From the NCBI GenBank assembly GCA_050260515.1, contig JBLNCI010000036.1, forward strand, positions 1 through 64,000: a DNA stretch of 64,000 bases, written 5' to 3'. The stretch is from DATJIG01 sp050260515 (GTDB taxonomy: Bacteria > Pseudomonadota > Alphaproteobacteria > SMXQ01). A model generated the notes under the pieces. The model worked only from the letters and a program-made list of their open reading frames with translations, was not told the DNA's origin and did not search any database. This document shows, one piece after another, positions 42,609 to 51,686 of the stretch (position 1 is its first letter; the number at the start of each line of letters is the position of its first letter). Both the position numbers and the translations under genes were made by a program.

Positions 42609-42833
42609 TCAGACGACGATGTTGACGATGCTTCCGCGCGGCAGCGGCCGCGATGGATCGGGGGCGGCCGCGCGCTGCGGCGCGGGCTGCGACACGGCCT
42701 GCGACACTGGCTTGGACGCGGGCTGCGGGGGTGCCGCAGGACGGGCCGCTTCCGGGGCGGGACGCGGACGCGTGGCGTCGATGCCAAGTCCGGACAGTGC
42801 GGTGAGAAGCGAGTTGCTGGGCGTGATGGCCAT
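42609..42833 (-). CDS. Small hypothetical protein
   Basis: A 74-residue reading frame convergent with ftsY and divergent from the DUF2336 gene. The ends look constrained (MAITPSNSLLTALSGLGI at the start, LPRGSIVNIVV at the end), while the middle is a Pro/Ala/Gln-rich linker. AGGGTG lies about 10 bases before the ATG. A neighbouring frame of 81 codons on the same strand is lower in quality. No domain recognised; the ordered ends with a flexible middle suggest a short adaptor or peptide ligand. Confidence 0.55.
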   Translation of the reverse strand: MAITPSNSLLTALSGLGIDATRPRPAPEAARPAAPPQPASKPVSQAVSQPAPQRAAAPDPSRPLPRGSIVNIVV

Positions 42834-42860
42834 GGGCGAGGCACCCTAGGGCGCGATTCT

Positions 42861-42875
42861 TTAACGAAGCGTTAC
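42861..42875. promoter_or_regulatory. possible CtrA binding site
   Basis: TTAA-CGAAGCG-TTAC (TTAA, seven bases, then TTAC) differs in one base from the CtrA consensus TTAA-N7-TTAA. It lies in the AT-richer gap between the divergent small protein gene and the DUF2336 gene, where a regulator of either could bind. A further TTAGTTTAAG lies nearby at about 42936. One degenerate match is weak evidence. Confidence 0.25.
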
Positions 42876-43059
42876 CGCCGGCCCGGCGCGAAAATAAACC
42901 GCGCGCGGCGCTGGCCTTCGACGCTCGCTTTACCTTAGTTTAAGCCTGAATCCGTACCACTTGAGGAGCGGACGGCCCCGCGACGGGGCCGCCACGGGGG
43001 ATGTCGCGCCGCCAATCGCTCCGATGTTCGGGCGCCGCGGCGCGATCAGCGTGCAGGTC

Positions 43060-44205
43060 ATGGACGACAAAGAACTCACCGAACTGTTGGCACTCGCGCG
43101 GGAGAAGTCGAGCTCCGGCCGCAAGGCGCTGATGGACGCGGTGGCCGACCTGTTCTGCGACAGCCAGGGCGTGCTCAGCGACCGCGAGCGCGCGCTGATG
43201 AGCGACATCCTCCACCAGCTCGTCCACGACGTCGAGATGTCGGTGCGCCGCGCGCTCGCCGAGCGCCTCGCCGTCCATCCCGCGGCGCCGCGCGAGCTCA
43301 TCGTCGAGCTCGCCAACGACCAGATCGAGGTGGCGCATCCGATCCTGATGGGCAGCCACGTCCTGCACGACACCGATCTCGTCGAGATCGTCCACCATCG
43401 CACGCTCGAGCATCAGCTCGCGATCGCGATGCGCAGGAACATCAACGAATCCGTGACCGACGCGCTGGTTGAATCCGGCAACGAGGACGTCATCAAGGCG
43501 ATGCTGGAGAATCCGTCGGCCCGCATCTCGCGCGCGACGATGGAGTATCTCGTCGAGCAGTCGAAGCGCGTCGACACCTACCAGAACCCGCTGCTGAAGC
43601 GTCCCGAGCTCGAGCCCGCGCTCGCCAAGCGCATGTATCTCTGGGTCTCGGCGGCGCTGCGCACCTACATCGTCACCAAGTTCAGCGTCGATTCGGCGGC
43701 GCTCGACGAGACCATCGAAAGCGCGATCGAGGACGCCATCGCCAATCACCAGGCGAGCCATGCGCGCCCGAACAAGCCGGCGGAGCTCGCCGATCGCCTG
43801 GTCGAGGAAGGCAAGAACACGCCGCGCCTGTTGGTCCAGCTCCTGCGCCAGGGCGAGGTGCCGCTGTTCGAGGCGCTGTTCGCCCGCATGAGCGGGGTCC
43901 GCGTTCGGCTGCTGCGCCGGCTCCTGTTCGAGCCGGGCGGCGAGGCGCTGGCGATCGTCTGCCGCGCCATCGGCATCGACAAGCCGGACTTCGCCACGAT
44001 CTTCATGCTGACGCGGCGCGCCCATGCGTCCGACCGCGTCACCAACCCGCGCGACCTCTCGAAGGTGCTCGAGTTCTACGACCGGCTGAAGCCGGACGTC
44101 TCGAAGAAGGTCCTCAGCCGCTGGCAGCGCACCTCCGAGTACCTCAACGCGCTGCGCCTGCTCGAGGACGTGCAGTCGGCGCCCGCGGACACCCGCGAGG
44201 ACTGA
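43060..44205 (+). CDS. DUF2336 domain-containing protein
   Basis: Mostly helical protein of about 381 residues with no signal peptide. The family core is VAHPILMGSHVLHDTDLVEIV followed by HQLAIAMRRNINESVTDALVE, helical-repeat-like. DUF2336 proteins are common in alphaproteobacteria and have no settled function. The start is uncertain: MDDKELTELLALAREKS at 43060 is preceded closely by AGG; an ATG at 43024 would add 12 residues. It stands alone on the + strand after a 460-base region holding the small protein gene. Confidence 0.85.
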   Translation: MDDKELTELLALAREKSSSGRKALMDAVADLFCDSQGVLSDRERALMSDILHQLVHDVEMSVRRALAERLAVHPAAPRELIVELANDQIEVAHPILMGSHVLHDTDLVEIVHHRTLEHQLAIAMRRNINESVTDALVESGNEDVIKAMLENPSARISRATMEYLVEQSKRVDTYQNPLLKRPELEPALAKRMYLWVSAALRTYIVTKFSVDSAALDETIESAIEDAIANHQASHARPNKPAELADRLVEEGKNTPRLLVQLLRQGEVPLFEALFARMSGVRVRLLRRLLFEPGGEALAIVCRAIGIDKPDFATIFMLTRRAHASDRVTNPRDLSKVLEFYDRLKPDVSKKVLSRWQRTSEYLNALRLLEDVQSAPADTRED

Positions 44206-44309
44206 CGGGCGCGCGTCCCCCAGTCTCGCCGTCGCGACCACCGCCGTCTGCGACTCAAACACCCACCATTCTCCACCGACGCGAGCCATCGCGCGCGGCT
44301 GTGCAAAAG

Positions 44310-44433
44310 TGTCCCAACTGTCCCAGGTGTCCCAAATGCCCAGTGTGGGACAGTGGGACAAATGGCCCTACTCGTTGATTTCGTTGAACATGTTTGTCCC
44401 ACGCCGGCGAAATCTCGCGGGAGGCGTGGGACA
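44310..44433. repeat. cluster of seven TGTCCCA heptamers
   Basis: The heptamer TGTCCCA occurs at 44310, 44319 and 44328 (spaced exactly 9), in inverted form TGGGACA at 44346 and 44354, then at 44395 and inverted at 44427. The last pair belongs to a perfect 11-bp inverted repeat (44395-44405 with 44423-44433) that encloses a further 4-bp hairpin. It fills the gap between the convergent DUF2336 and pgk genes. No T-run follows on either strand. Confidence 0.75.
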
Positions 44434-44459
44434 GCAGCGAGGGGCTGAGCGGGGTAGCT

Positions 44460-45671
44460 CTAGCGCGCGAACTCCGTCGCCCGCGCGAGCGCGGCGACGC
44501 CGGGGAGTTCGCGGCCCTCGAGCCATTCGAGGAACGCTCCCCCCGCGGTCGAGACATACGAGAGCTGGTCCATGACGCCGGCCTTGGCCAGCGCGGCGAT
44601 GGTGTCGCCGCCGCCGGCCACGCTCATCAGCTTGCCGGCTTTCGTCCGCTCGGCGATGGCGCGGGCGATGGCCGTGGTCCCGGCATCGAACGGCGTCAGC
44701 TCGAACGCGCCGACCGGGCCGTTCCACACTACGGTCTTCGCCGTGGCGAGCGAATCCTGGACCGCGCGGACCGTCGCCGGCCCGACGTCGAGCATCATCG
44801 CGTCCTTGGGAACCGACGAGACCGAGACCGTCTCGTTCGCGGCATTGGCCTTGAACTCGCGGGCGATCACCGCGTCGGTCGGCAGGATGATCTCGCAGTT
44901 GTCGCGCTTGGCCTGGGCGAGGATGTCGAGCGCGGTGTTGAGCATCTCGGGCTCGCTGATCGACTTCCCGATCTCGCGGCCCTGGGCGGCGAGGAACGTG
45001 TTCGCCATGCCGCCGCCGATGACGAGGCGGTCGACGCGCTTCGCGAGATTGCCGATGAGCTGCAGCTTGGTCGAGATCTTCGCGCCGCCGACGATCGCCA
45101 TCACCGGCCGCGTGGGCTTCTCGAGCGCCTTGCCCAGGGCCTCGAGCTCGGCCTGCATCAGCCGGCCCGCGTACGCCGGCAGCAGGCGCGTGATCGCCTC
45201 GATCGAGGCGTGGGCGCGGTGCGCCGCCGAGAACGCGTCGTCGACGTAGACGTCGCCGAGCTCGGCCAACTGCCGGGCGAAGCCCGCGTCGTTCTTCTCC
45301 TCGCCGGCGTGGAAGCGGAGGTTTTCGAGCAGCGCGACGTCGCCGTCGCGCAGCTTGTCGACCGCCGCCTTCGCCTCGGCCCCGACGCAGTCGGACGCGA
45401 ACGCAACCGGCACGCCGAGCGATTGGGCGAGCTCGGGCGCGAGCGGCTTGAGCGACATCGACGGCACGACCTTGCCCGCCGGGCGATCGAAGTGCGAGAT
45501 CACCACGACGCGCGCCTTCTTGGCGACGAGCTCCTTGAGCGTCGGCGCCAGACGGTCGATGCGCGTGCGATCGGTGCACTTGCCGTCCTTCATGGGGACG
45601 TTGAGGTCGACGCGCACCAGCACCCGCTTGCCGCGAACGTCGACGTCGTCGAGGGTCTTGAACTCCGGCAC
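44460..45671 (-). CDS. pgk: Phosphoglycerate kinase
   Basis: Glycolytic and gluconeogenic kinase, 403 residues. RVLVRVDLNVPMKDG, SHFDRPAGK and LLENLRFHAGEEKND are the substrate motifs, and VGGAKISTKLQLIGNL and GGGDTIAALAKAG bind the nucleotide. The start is a GTG at 45671 with GGGAGG 5 bases upstream; reading further upstream runs antisense-like sequence in the gap gene. It is the last gene of tkt-gap-pgk, 37 bases after gap. Confidence 0.96.
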   Translation of the reverse strand: MPEFKTLDDVDVRGKRVLVRVDLNVPMKDGKCTDRTRIDRLAPTLKELVAKKARVVVISHFDRPAGKVVPSMSLKPLAPELAQSLGVPVAFASDCVGAEAKAAVDKLRDGDVALLENLRFHAGEEKNDAGFARQLAELGDVYVDDAFSAAHRAHASIEAITRLLPAYAGRLMQAELEALGKALEKPTRPVMAIVGGAKISTKLQLIGNLAKRVDRLVIGGGMANTFLAAQGREIGKSISEPEMLNTALDILAQAKRDNCEIILPTDAVIAREFKANAANETVSVSSVPKDAMMLDVGPATVRAVQDSLATAKTVVWNGPVGAFELTPFDAGTTAIARAIAERTKAGKLMSVAGGGDTIAALAKAGVMDQLSYVSTAGGAFLEWLEGRELPGVAALARATEFAR

Positions 45672-45708
45672 CGCTACCTCCCGATCACTGCCCGATGTCG
45701 CCCGAAGA

Positions 45709-46716
45709 TCAGCCGAGCTGGCCGACCTTCGCGCCGATGTCGACCATGCGGTTCGAGAAGCCCCACTCGTTGTCGTACCAGGACAGGATGCGGACGAAGG
45801 TGCCGTCGACGACCTGGGTCTCGGTGAGGTCGAAGATCGAGCTGTGCGGGTTGTGGTTGAAGTCGACCGACACCAGCGGCTCGTTGTTGGCGGCAAGCAC
45901 GCCCTTGAGCGGCCCGTTGGCGGCCTTGAGGATCGCGTCGTTGACCTCCTCGACGCTGGTCTTGCGCTTGGCGTCGAACGTGAGGTCGATCATCGAGACG
46001 TTGATGGTCGGCACGCGCACCGAGGTGCCGTCGAGCTTGCCCTTGAGCTCCGGCAGGACGAGGCCGACGGCCTTGGCCGCACCGGTCGAGGTCGGGATCT
46101 GCGACATGTTGGCGGCGCGGGCGCGGCGCGGATCCTTGTGCAGCGTGTCCTGCAGGCGCTGGTCGCCGGTGTAGGAGTGCACGGTCGTCATGAAGCCGCG
46201 CTCGATGCCGATCGCCTTGTGCAGCACGTAGGCGACGGGCGCGAGGCAGTTCGTCGTGCACGACGCGTTGGAGATGACCTTGTGCTCTTTCTTGAGCAGG
46301 TTGTCGTTGACCCCCTTGACGACGGTGATGTCCTCGCCGGTAGCCGGCGCGGAGATCAGCACGCGCTTGGCGCCCGCGGCGATGTGCTTCTCGGCGCTCG
46401 CGCGGTCGGTGAACACGCCGGTGCACTCGGCGAGCACGTCGATGCCGAGGTCCTTCCATGGCAGCTTCGAGGGATCCTTCTCGGAGAACACCTTCATCGG
46501 ACCGCGACCGATGTCGATGCCGCCGTCGGTCACCTTGACGGTACCGGGGAAGTGGCCGTGCACGGTGTCGTGCCGCAGGAGATGCGCGTTCATCTCGGTC
46601 GAGCCGAGATCGTTGATCGCGACGACGTCGAGGTCGTTGCGGTTCTGCTCGTGAATCGCGCGCAGCACCAGCCGACCGATGCGTCCGAAACCGTTAATCG
46701 CCATACGAATGGCCAT
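45709..46716 (-). CDS. gap: Glyceraldehyde-3-phosphate dehydrogenase, type I
   Basis: NAD-dependent enzyme of glycolysis, 335 residues. The NAD site is MAINGFGRIGRLVLRAI, the catalytic cysteine is C153 in SNASCTTNCLAPV, and the S-loop and PSTGAAKAV-like PTSTGAAKAVG are present. GGAGGG lies just before the ATG. With tkt 24 bases upstream and pgk downstream, this is a conserved carbohydrate operon; no Rubisco or phosphoribulokinase is in view. Confidence 0.97.
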   Translation of the reverse strand: MAIRMAINGFGRIGRLVLRAIHEQNRNDLDVVAINDLGSTEMNAHLLRHDTVHGHFPGTVKVTDGGIDIGRGPMKVFSEKDPSKLPWKDLGIDVLAECTGVFTDRASAEKHIAAGAKRVLISAPATGEDITVVKGVNDNLLKKEHKVISNASCTTNCLAPVAYVLHKAIGIERGFMTTVHSYTGDQRLQDTLHKDPRRARAANMSQIPTSTGAAKAVGLVLPELKGKLDGTSVRVPTINVSMIDLTFDAKRKTSVEEVNDAILKAANGPLKGVLAANNEPLVSVDFNHNPHSSIFDLTETQVVDGTFVRILSWYDNEWGFSNRMVDIGAKVGQLG

Positions 46717-46740
46717 GACACCCTCCGAAATGCTTGGTTC

Positions 46741-48753
46741 CTAATTCTTGAGACACTGCAGCGCGCGCTCGGCCATCGCCTCAGCGGTGAGGCCGAAGTG
46801 CGCGTAAAGCTCCTGGTACGGCGCCGAGGCGCCGAAGGTAGGAATGCCGAGCGCTACGCCGCGTCCGTCGGTGCCGACGAAGCGCTCCCAGCCGAACGGG
46901 CTCGCCGCCTCGATCGAGATGCGGACCGTCTCGGGATCGACGACCGAGCGGCGGTACGCCGCGTCCTGCGCGGCGAAGCGCTCCCACGACGGCATCGACA
47001 CGACGGCGGCGCCGACGTTCTTGGCCGCAAGGAGATCGCGAGCCTTGACCGCGATCTCGACCTCGGAGCCGGTGGCGATCAGCGTGACGGCGCGCGGCTT
47101 GCCGTCGGGCGCGTCGCGCAGCACGTAGCCGCCGCGCGCGCAGAGATTCTCGTCGGTGTGCTCGACGCGGAGCGTCGGCAGGTTCTGGCGGGTGAGCGCG
47201 AGGATGCTCGGACGCGCGCGGTCCTGCAGCGCGAGCAGCCAGCACTCCGCGGTCTCGACCGCGTCGGCGGGACGATAGACCGCGAGGTTCGGCATCGCGC
47301 GCAGGCTCGCCAGGTGCTCGATCGGCTGGTGCGTCGGGCCGTCCTCGCCGAGACCGATGGAATCGTGGGTCATCACGTAGATGACGCGCTGGTGCATCAG
47401 CGCCGAGAGCCGGATCGCCGGGCGGCAGTAGTCGGTGAACACGAGGAACGTGCCGCCGTAGGGGATGACCCCGCCGTGGAGCGCGAGGCCGTTCATCGCC
47501 GCGGCCATGCCGTGCTCGCGCACGCCGTAGTGAATGTAGCGGCCGCCGTAGGAGTTCGGCGTCAGGACCGCCTCGACCTTGCTCTTGGTGTTGTTCGAGC
47601 CGGTGAGGTCGGCCGAGCCGCCGACCATCTCGGGAATCACCGGCGTGATCACCTCGAGGACTTCCTGCGACGCCTTGCGGGTCGCCCACGCGGGCTTAGT
47701 CTCGCTGATCGTCTTCTTGAATGCGTTGATCGTCGCCTCGGCGGTCTTCGGCAGATTGCCGGAGAGCGCGGCATTGAAGCTCTCGCGGCGGTCCTTGGGC
47801 GCCGCCTCGAGGCGCGCCTTCCACGCGCGGCGCGCATCGGCGTTGCGGGCTCCGGCGGCGCGCCACGCGGCGGTCACCGGCTCCGGCAACGTGAAGGCGG
47901 CGTGCGGCCACCCGAGCTTCTCGCGCGCCCCCGCGACCTCGGTCGCGCCGAGCGGCGAGCCGTGGGTGCCGGCCGTGCCGGCCTTGGTCGGCGCGCCATA
48001 GCCAATGGTGGTCCGGCAGGCGATCAGCGACGGCCGGTCCGACGAGCGCGCGCGGTCGATCGCCCGCGCCACCGCGTCGGGATCATGGCCGTCGACCTTC
48101 TGGGTTGCCCACCCGTACGCCTTAAAGCGCCCCTCGACGTCGTCCGAGACCGAGAGATCGGTCGGCCCGTCGATCGAGATGTGATTGTCGTCGAACAACA
48201 CGATCAATTTGTTGAGCTTCAAATGGCCCGCGAGCGACGCCGCCTCGTGGCTGATCCCCTCCATGAGGCAACCGTCGCCGGCAATAACGTACGTGTAGTG
48301 ATCCACAAGCTCGGCGCCAAAGCGCGTGGCAAGATGGCGTTCGCCGAGCGCCATTCCGACCGCGGTGGCGAATCCCTGCCCCAACGGCCCGGTGGTCGTC
48401 TCGATGCCGGGGGCGACGCCGAACTCGGGATGACCGGGCGTGCGGCTGTCCAACTGCCGGAAACGGCGGAGCTCATCCATCGTCATCTCCTTCACGCCGA
48501 GGAGATGGAGGACGGCGTACAGCAGCATCGAGCCGTGGCCGGCCGAGAGCACGAAACGGTCACGGTCCGGCCACGCGGGGTCCGCGGCGTCGAACTTGAA
48601 GAAGCGGGTGAACAGGACCGTCGCCGCATCGGCCATGCCCATCGGCATGCCGGGATGTCCGGAATTGGCTTTCTCGACGGCGTCCATCGCCAGGGCGCGG
48701 ATCGCGTTCGCCATGTCGGCGTGGGTGACGTTGGCGGCCTTACCTTCCGGCAA
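46741..48753 (-). CDS. tkt: Transketolase
   Basis: Thiamine-diphosphate enzyme of the pentose phosphate pathway, 670 residues. GHPGMPMGMADAATVLF, the ThDP motif GDGCLMEGISHEAASLAGH with the Mg2+ site, and VREHGMAAAMNGLALHGG are diagnostic. The start appears to be TTG at 48753, with a perfect AAGGAG 7 bases upstream; the first ATG in frame is 13 codons later and has no such site. First gene of tkt-gap-pgk. Confidence 0.96.
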   Translation of the reverse strand: MPEGKAANVTHADMANAIRALAMDAVEKANSGHPGMPMGMADAATVLFTRFFKFDAADPAWPDRDRFVLSAGHGSMLLYAVLHLLGVKEMTMDELRRFRQLDSRTPGHPEFGVAPGIETTTGPLGQGFATAVGMALGERHLATRFGAELVDHYTYVIAGDGCLMEGISHEAASLAGHLKLNKLIVLFDDNHISIDGPTDLSVSDDVEGRFKAYGWATQKVDGHDPDAVARAIDRARSSDRPSLIACRTTIGYGAPTKAGTAGTHGSPLGATEVAGAREKLGWPHAAFTLPEPVTAAWRAAGARNADARRAWKARLEAAPKDRRESFNAALSGNLPKTAEATINAFKKTISETKPAWATRKASQEVLEVITPVIPEMVGGSADLTGSNNTKSKVEAVLTPNSYGGRYIHYGVREHGMAAAMNGLALHGGVIPYGGTFLVFTDYCRPAIRLSALMHQRVIYVMTHDSIGLGEDGPTHQPIEHLASLRAMPNLAVYRPADAVETAECWLLALQDRARPSILALTRQNLPTLRVEHTDENLCARGGYVLRDAPDGKPRAVTLIATGSEVEIAVKARDLLAAKNVGAAVVSMPSWERFAAQDAAYRRSVVDPETVRISIEAASPFGWERFVGTDGRGVALGIPTFGASAPYQELYAHFGLTAEAMAERALQCLKN

Positions 48754-48944
48754 AATGCGGCTCCTTGTGCCCTGGGGACTGACCCGGAAAATTCAGGGGA
48801 TGCGCCCGGAATACGGGGCTTGCGGGACAGGAGGGTGATAAGCAATCGCCCTCAAAGACGCAAGGCTAACCCGCCCTTTGCGCCATGCAGCGGCGGAGAA
48901 TCAGCCGAGCGTGGCGCGGCTGCCCGTGGGCGGCGAAAAATGCG

Positions 48945-48973
48945 TTGCAATTGCAGTCCTCGGGCAGGATTAA
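48945..48973 (+). promoter_or_regulatory. candidate promoter of the AbrB-family gene
   Basis: TTGCAA (48945-48950) and GATTAA (48968-48973) are separated by 17 bases, about 37 bases before the ATG at 49010. The -35 is part of the near-palindrome TTGCAATTGCAG. Moderate match only. Confidence 0.3.
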
Positions 48974-49009
48974 GAGCCATCCTCCGCCGCCCCGCCGCCT
49001 TCATCGTAA

Positions 49010-50086
49010 ATGAGCCAGATCGCCCCGCTTCGCCCCCGAATCCTCCGCATGGTCGTGGCGCTGGTCATGACGATCGCCGCCGCCCTGGCGTTCGAGCAGG
49101 TTCACATCCCGATCCCGTGGATGCTGGGCCCGCTGATCTCGATGGCCGTCGTCAACCTGCTCGGCGCCGCGCTGGAGCCGATTCCCTATGGCCGACAGAC
49201 CGGACAGGTCTTCATCGGCACCGGCGTCGGGCTCTACTTCACGCCCTCGGTGCTGGCGGCGCTGGTCTCGCAGGCGTGGGTGATCTTCCTCGGCGGCATT
49301 CTCGTGATGGCCGTCGCCGCCGTCGGCGGCCGGCTGCTGGCCAGGGTCAGCGGCATCGACCGGACGACCTGCTTCTTCGCCACCGTCCCCGGGGGAGCGG
49401 CGGAGATGGCGGTGCTGGCCGCCCGCTACGGCGGCATGGTGCCGGCGGTCGCCATCGCCCAGTCGATCCGGGTCGTGATGCTGGTGATCATCGTCCCGGC
49501 GGTGGTGACCTACTCGGGGGTCGCCGCCGGCGCACGCGAGCCGCCGCTCGCGCTGCCCTTCGCGCTCCAGCCGTTCGCGATCATGATCGCGGTCAGCATC
49601 GTCGCCGGATACGTGTTCCAGAAGCTCAAGCTGCAGAACCCATGGATGATGGGGCCGCTGCTGGTCACCGCGGCGCTCGCGTGTTTCGAGACCGGCCAGT
49701 CGGCGATCCCGCGCCTGATCTCGAACCTGTCGCAGCTCATGCTGGGCATGGCGCTGGGCTCGCGGTTCGAGCGCGAGTTCTTCCTGCGCTACCGCCTGTT
49801 CATCCCGATCGCGCTGCTGAACGGCAGCTACATCATCGTCGCCTCGGCGGCGGTGGCGCTGGTGGTGACGTGGCTGGCGGGAATTCCGCTCGCGACCGCG
49901 CTGACCGGGTGCGGGCCCGGCGGCATCGCCGAGATGACGATCACCGCCAAGGCGCTCAGCCTCGGCGTCGCGACGGTGACGGCCTTCCAGCTCGTCCGCA
50001 TCGTGCTTGCGAACTTCGGCGCCGTCTACGTGCTGAGGCTCGCGGTCGGCAACGTGAAGCCCGTGGTCTCGGGCCCGAAGTTCTAG
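49010..50086 (+). CDS. AbrB-family (ammonia monooxygenase-like) membrane protein
   Basis: Membrane protein of 358 residues with about ten hydrophobic segments, built from two AbrB-type repeats. The paired signatures are IPIPWMLGPLIS with TVPGGAAEMAVLAARYGG in the first half and QNPWMMGPLL with GPGGIAEMTITAKALSLG in the second. The family name refers to E. coli AbrB, not the Bacillus regulator, and to a misleading link with ammonia monooxygenase; a transport role is likely but unproven. No clear Shine-Dalgarno before the ATG. Confidence 0.85.
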   Translation: MSQIAPLRPRILRMVVALVMTIAAALAFEQVHIPIPWMLGPLISMAVVNLLGAALEPIPYGRQTGQVFIGTGVGLYFTPSVLAALVSQAWVIFLGGILVMAVAAVGGRLLARVSGIDRTTCFFATVPGGAAEMAVLAARYGGMVPAVAIAQSIRVVMLVIIVPAVVTYSGVAAGAREPPLALPFALQPFAIMIAVSIVAGYVFQKLKLQNPWMMGPLLVTAALACFETGQSAIPRLISNLSQLMLGMALGSRFEREFFLRYRLFIPIALLNGSYIIVASAAVALVVTWLAGIPLATALTGCGPGGIAEMTITAKALSLGVATVTAFQLVRIVLANFGAVYVLRLAVGNVKPVVSGPKF

Positions 50087-50100
50087 CGACGCTTCGGACG

Positions 50101-50664
50101 TCAGTGCCCGGCGGGGCCGTCGCCGTCGATCAGGATGAACGCGATGCGGCAGGGCTTGTCGGAGCGGTTGCTCCAGGCGTGGTTGGTCGCGCGCTGGATG
50201 CAGACGTCGCCCGCTTTCATCGTCACCTCGGAATCGTCGAGCACCAGCACGACCTCGCCCGACAGAACGATGGCGTAATCGAGCGTCCTCGTCCGATGCA
50301 TGAACGGGTGCCGCGGCTTCTCGCCGCCCCCCTTGGTTCCAGTGATCGCGTGCCCGCCGCCCATGTCGCCGAACGCCTGGCGCGCCGAGTCCTCGGTGAC
50401 CTTGCCGATGTAGTCCTTCTCCGGCGGGAACTCGACGATGCGGAAATTCGTGCCGTGCTCGACCGGCTCCAGCTTCACGAGCCGCGCGCCGGCGTCGTCG
50501 CCGCCGGTCTTCGCCGGCATCGAGTCCGTCATCCAGAGATTGTTGATGACAACGCCCGGCCGCTGCGGCGACTGCTTCACGTTGGTCGCCACGCCGTCGA
50601 TCACGACGATCGAGCGGCCGTGGGCATCGTTGCCGGTGACGACCCGGCGGATTCCATTGCTCAT
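50101..50664 (-). CDS. Cupin domain protein
   Basis: Single-cupin protein of 187 residues. The second half carries the fold: FMHRTRTLDYAIVLSGEVVLVLDDSEVTMKAGDVCIQRATNHAWSNRS-type segments, with metal-ligand residues in HRTRTLDY and NHAWSN. The first motif lacks the usual HxH, so metal binding is uncertain. The first half (VVINNLWMTDSMP) is shared with cupins next to catabolic genes. GGAGG lies 8 bases before the ATG. It is divergent from the catabolic cluster starting at 50781. Confidence 0.8.
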   Translation of the reverse strand: MSNGIRRVVTGNDAHGRSIVVIDGVATNVKQSPQRPGVVINNLWMTDSMPAKTGGDDAGARLVKLEPVEHGTNFRIVEFPPEKDYIGKVTEDSARQAFGDMGGGHAITGTKGGGEKPRHPFMHRTRTLDYAIVLSGEVVLVLDDSEVTMKAGDVCIQRATNHAWSNRSDKPCRIAFILIDGDGPAGH

Positions 50665-50780
50665 GCGGTGTCCTCCCGCCGCCACTATAGCCGCACCGCA
50701 CCGCCGCAAAACACTCCTCGCCGCCGCCGTTCTGCGGTTAAATGGCCCAAAGCGGCCCGAGAAGCCGCGCTGGAGAACAC

Positions 50781-51686
50781 ATGAGTCCTGAAGAGCGCAT
50801 CGTCATCCACTCGGACGGCCTGAAGCTCGCCGGTATCGTGCGCCGGCCGTCCGGCATGCGCGCGGGCGAACGCCGGCCGGCGTTCCTCGTCCTCCACGGC
50901 TTCGGCAGCAACAAGGACGCGGGCAACGTCACCGGCCCGTGCGCGCTGCTCGACGAGCTCGGCTACATCACGCTGCGCTTCGACATGCGTGGGTGCGGCG
51001 AGAGCGAGGGCGAGCGCGGCCGCCTGATCTGCCTCGAGCAGGTCGCGGACACGCGCGCCGCGCTCTGCGCCATGGCCGCGCGCTCCGACGTCGATGCCGC
51101 GCGCATCGCGGTGCTCGGGTCGAGCTTCGGCGCGGCGGTCGCCGTGTACACCGCCGGTGTCGATCCCTCGGTCGCTGCCGTGGTGTCGAGCGGCGGCTGG
51201 GGCAACGGCGAGCGGAAGTTCCGCGGCCAGCACAGCGCGCCGGGCGCGTACGAGAAGTTCCTCGCCATGCTCGAGGAGGGCCGCCGCCATCGCGAGCGCA
51301 CCGGCCAGTCGCTGATGGTGCCGCGCTACGACATCGTCCCGATCCCAGAGCACCTGCGCGCGCATCTCGCGAAGCAATCGGTGCAGATGTTCCCCGCCGA
51401 GACCGCCCAGAGCATGTTCGACTTCAAGGCCGAGGACGTGATCGGCAACATCGCGCCGCGTCCGGTGCTGCTGCTCCACAGCTCGACCGACTCGGTCACT
51501 CCGACCGAGCAATCGATCGAGATGTTCAAGCGCGCCGGGCAGCCCACCGAGCTGCACCTCTTCGCCGACACCGACCATTTCATGTTCGCCGAGAGCAACA
51601 CCCGCGTGCGCGCGGTCGTGCGCGACTGGCTCGCGCGCTACTTCCCTGCGGCCGCGACCACGCGCGAGCCGGCGAGGACCGCATGA
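50781..51686 (+). CDS. Alpha/beta hydrolase
   Basis: Serine hydrolase of 301 residues, cytoplasmic. HGFGSNKD is the oxyanion-hole segment, the nucleophile is S115 in GSSFGAAVA, and LHSSTDSVTP and ADTDHFMF supply the acid and histidine. Similar to the serine aminopeptidase/bromoperoxidase-like group; substrate unknown. GGAG lies 6 bases before the ATG. The stop overlaps the start of the aldolase gene, so the two are coupled and probably act on the same compound. Confidence 0.87.
   Translation: MSPEERIVIHSDGLKLAGIVRRPSGMRAGERRPAFLVLHGFGSNKDAGNVTGPCALLDELGYITLRFDMRGCGESEGERGRLICLEQVADTRAALCAMAARSDVDAARIAVLGSSFGAAVAVYTAGVDPSVAAVVSSGGWGNGERKFRGQHSAPGAYEKFLAMLEEGRRHRERTGQSLMVPRYDIVPIPEHLRAHLAKQSVQMFPAETAQSMFDFKAEDVIGNIAPRPVLLLHSSTDSVTPTEQSIEMFKRAGQPTELHLFADTDHFMFAESNTRVRAVVRDWLARYFPAAATTREPARTA

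Noticed and set aside
44395..44433. 11-bp inverted repeat as the intrinsic terminator of pgk or the DUF2336 gene
   Set aside because: No T-run follows on either strand and the loop is 17 bases; better treated as part of the TGTCCCA repeat cluster.
45355..50784. Very long (about 1809 codons) open frame on the + strand across pgk, gap, tkt and abrB
   Set aside because: It is antisense to well-supported genes; long antisense frames are expected at this GC content.
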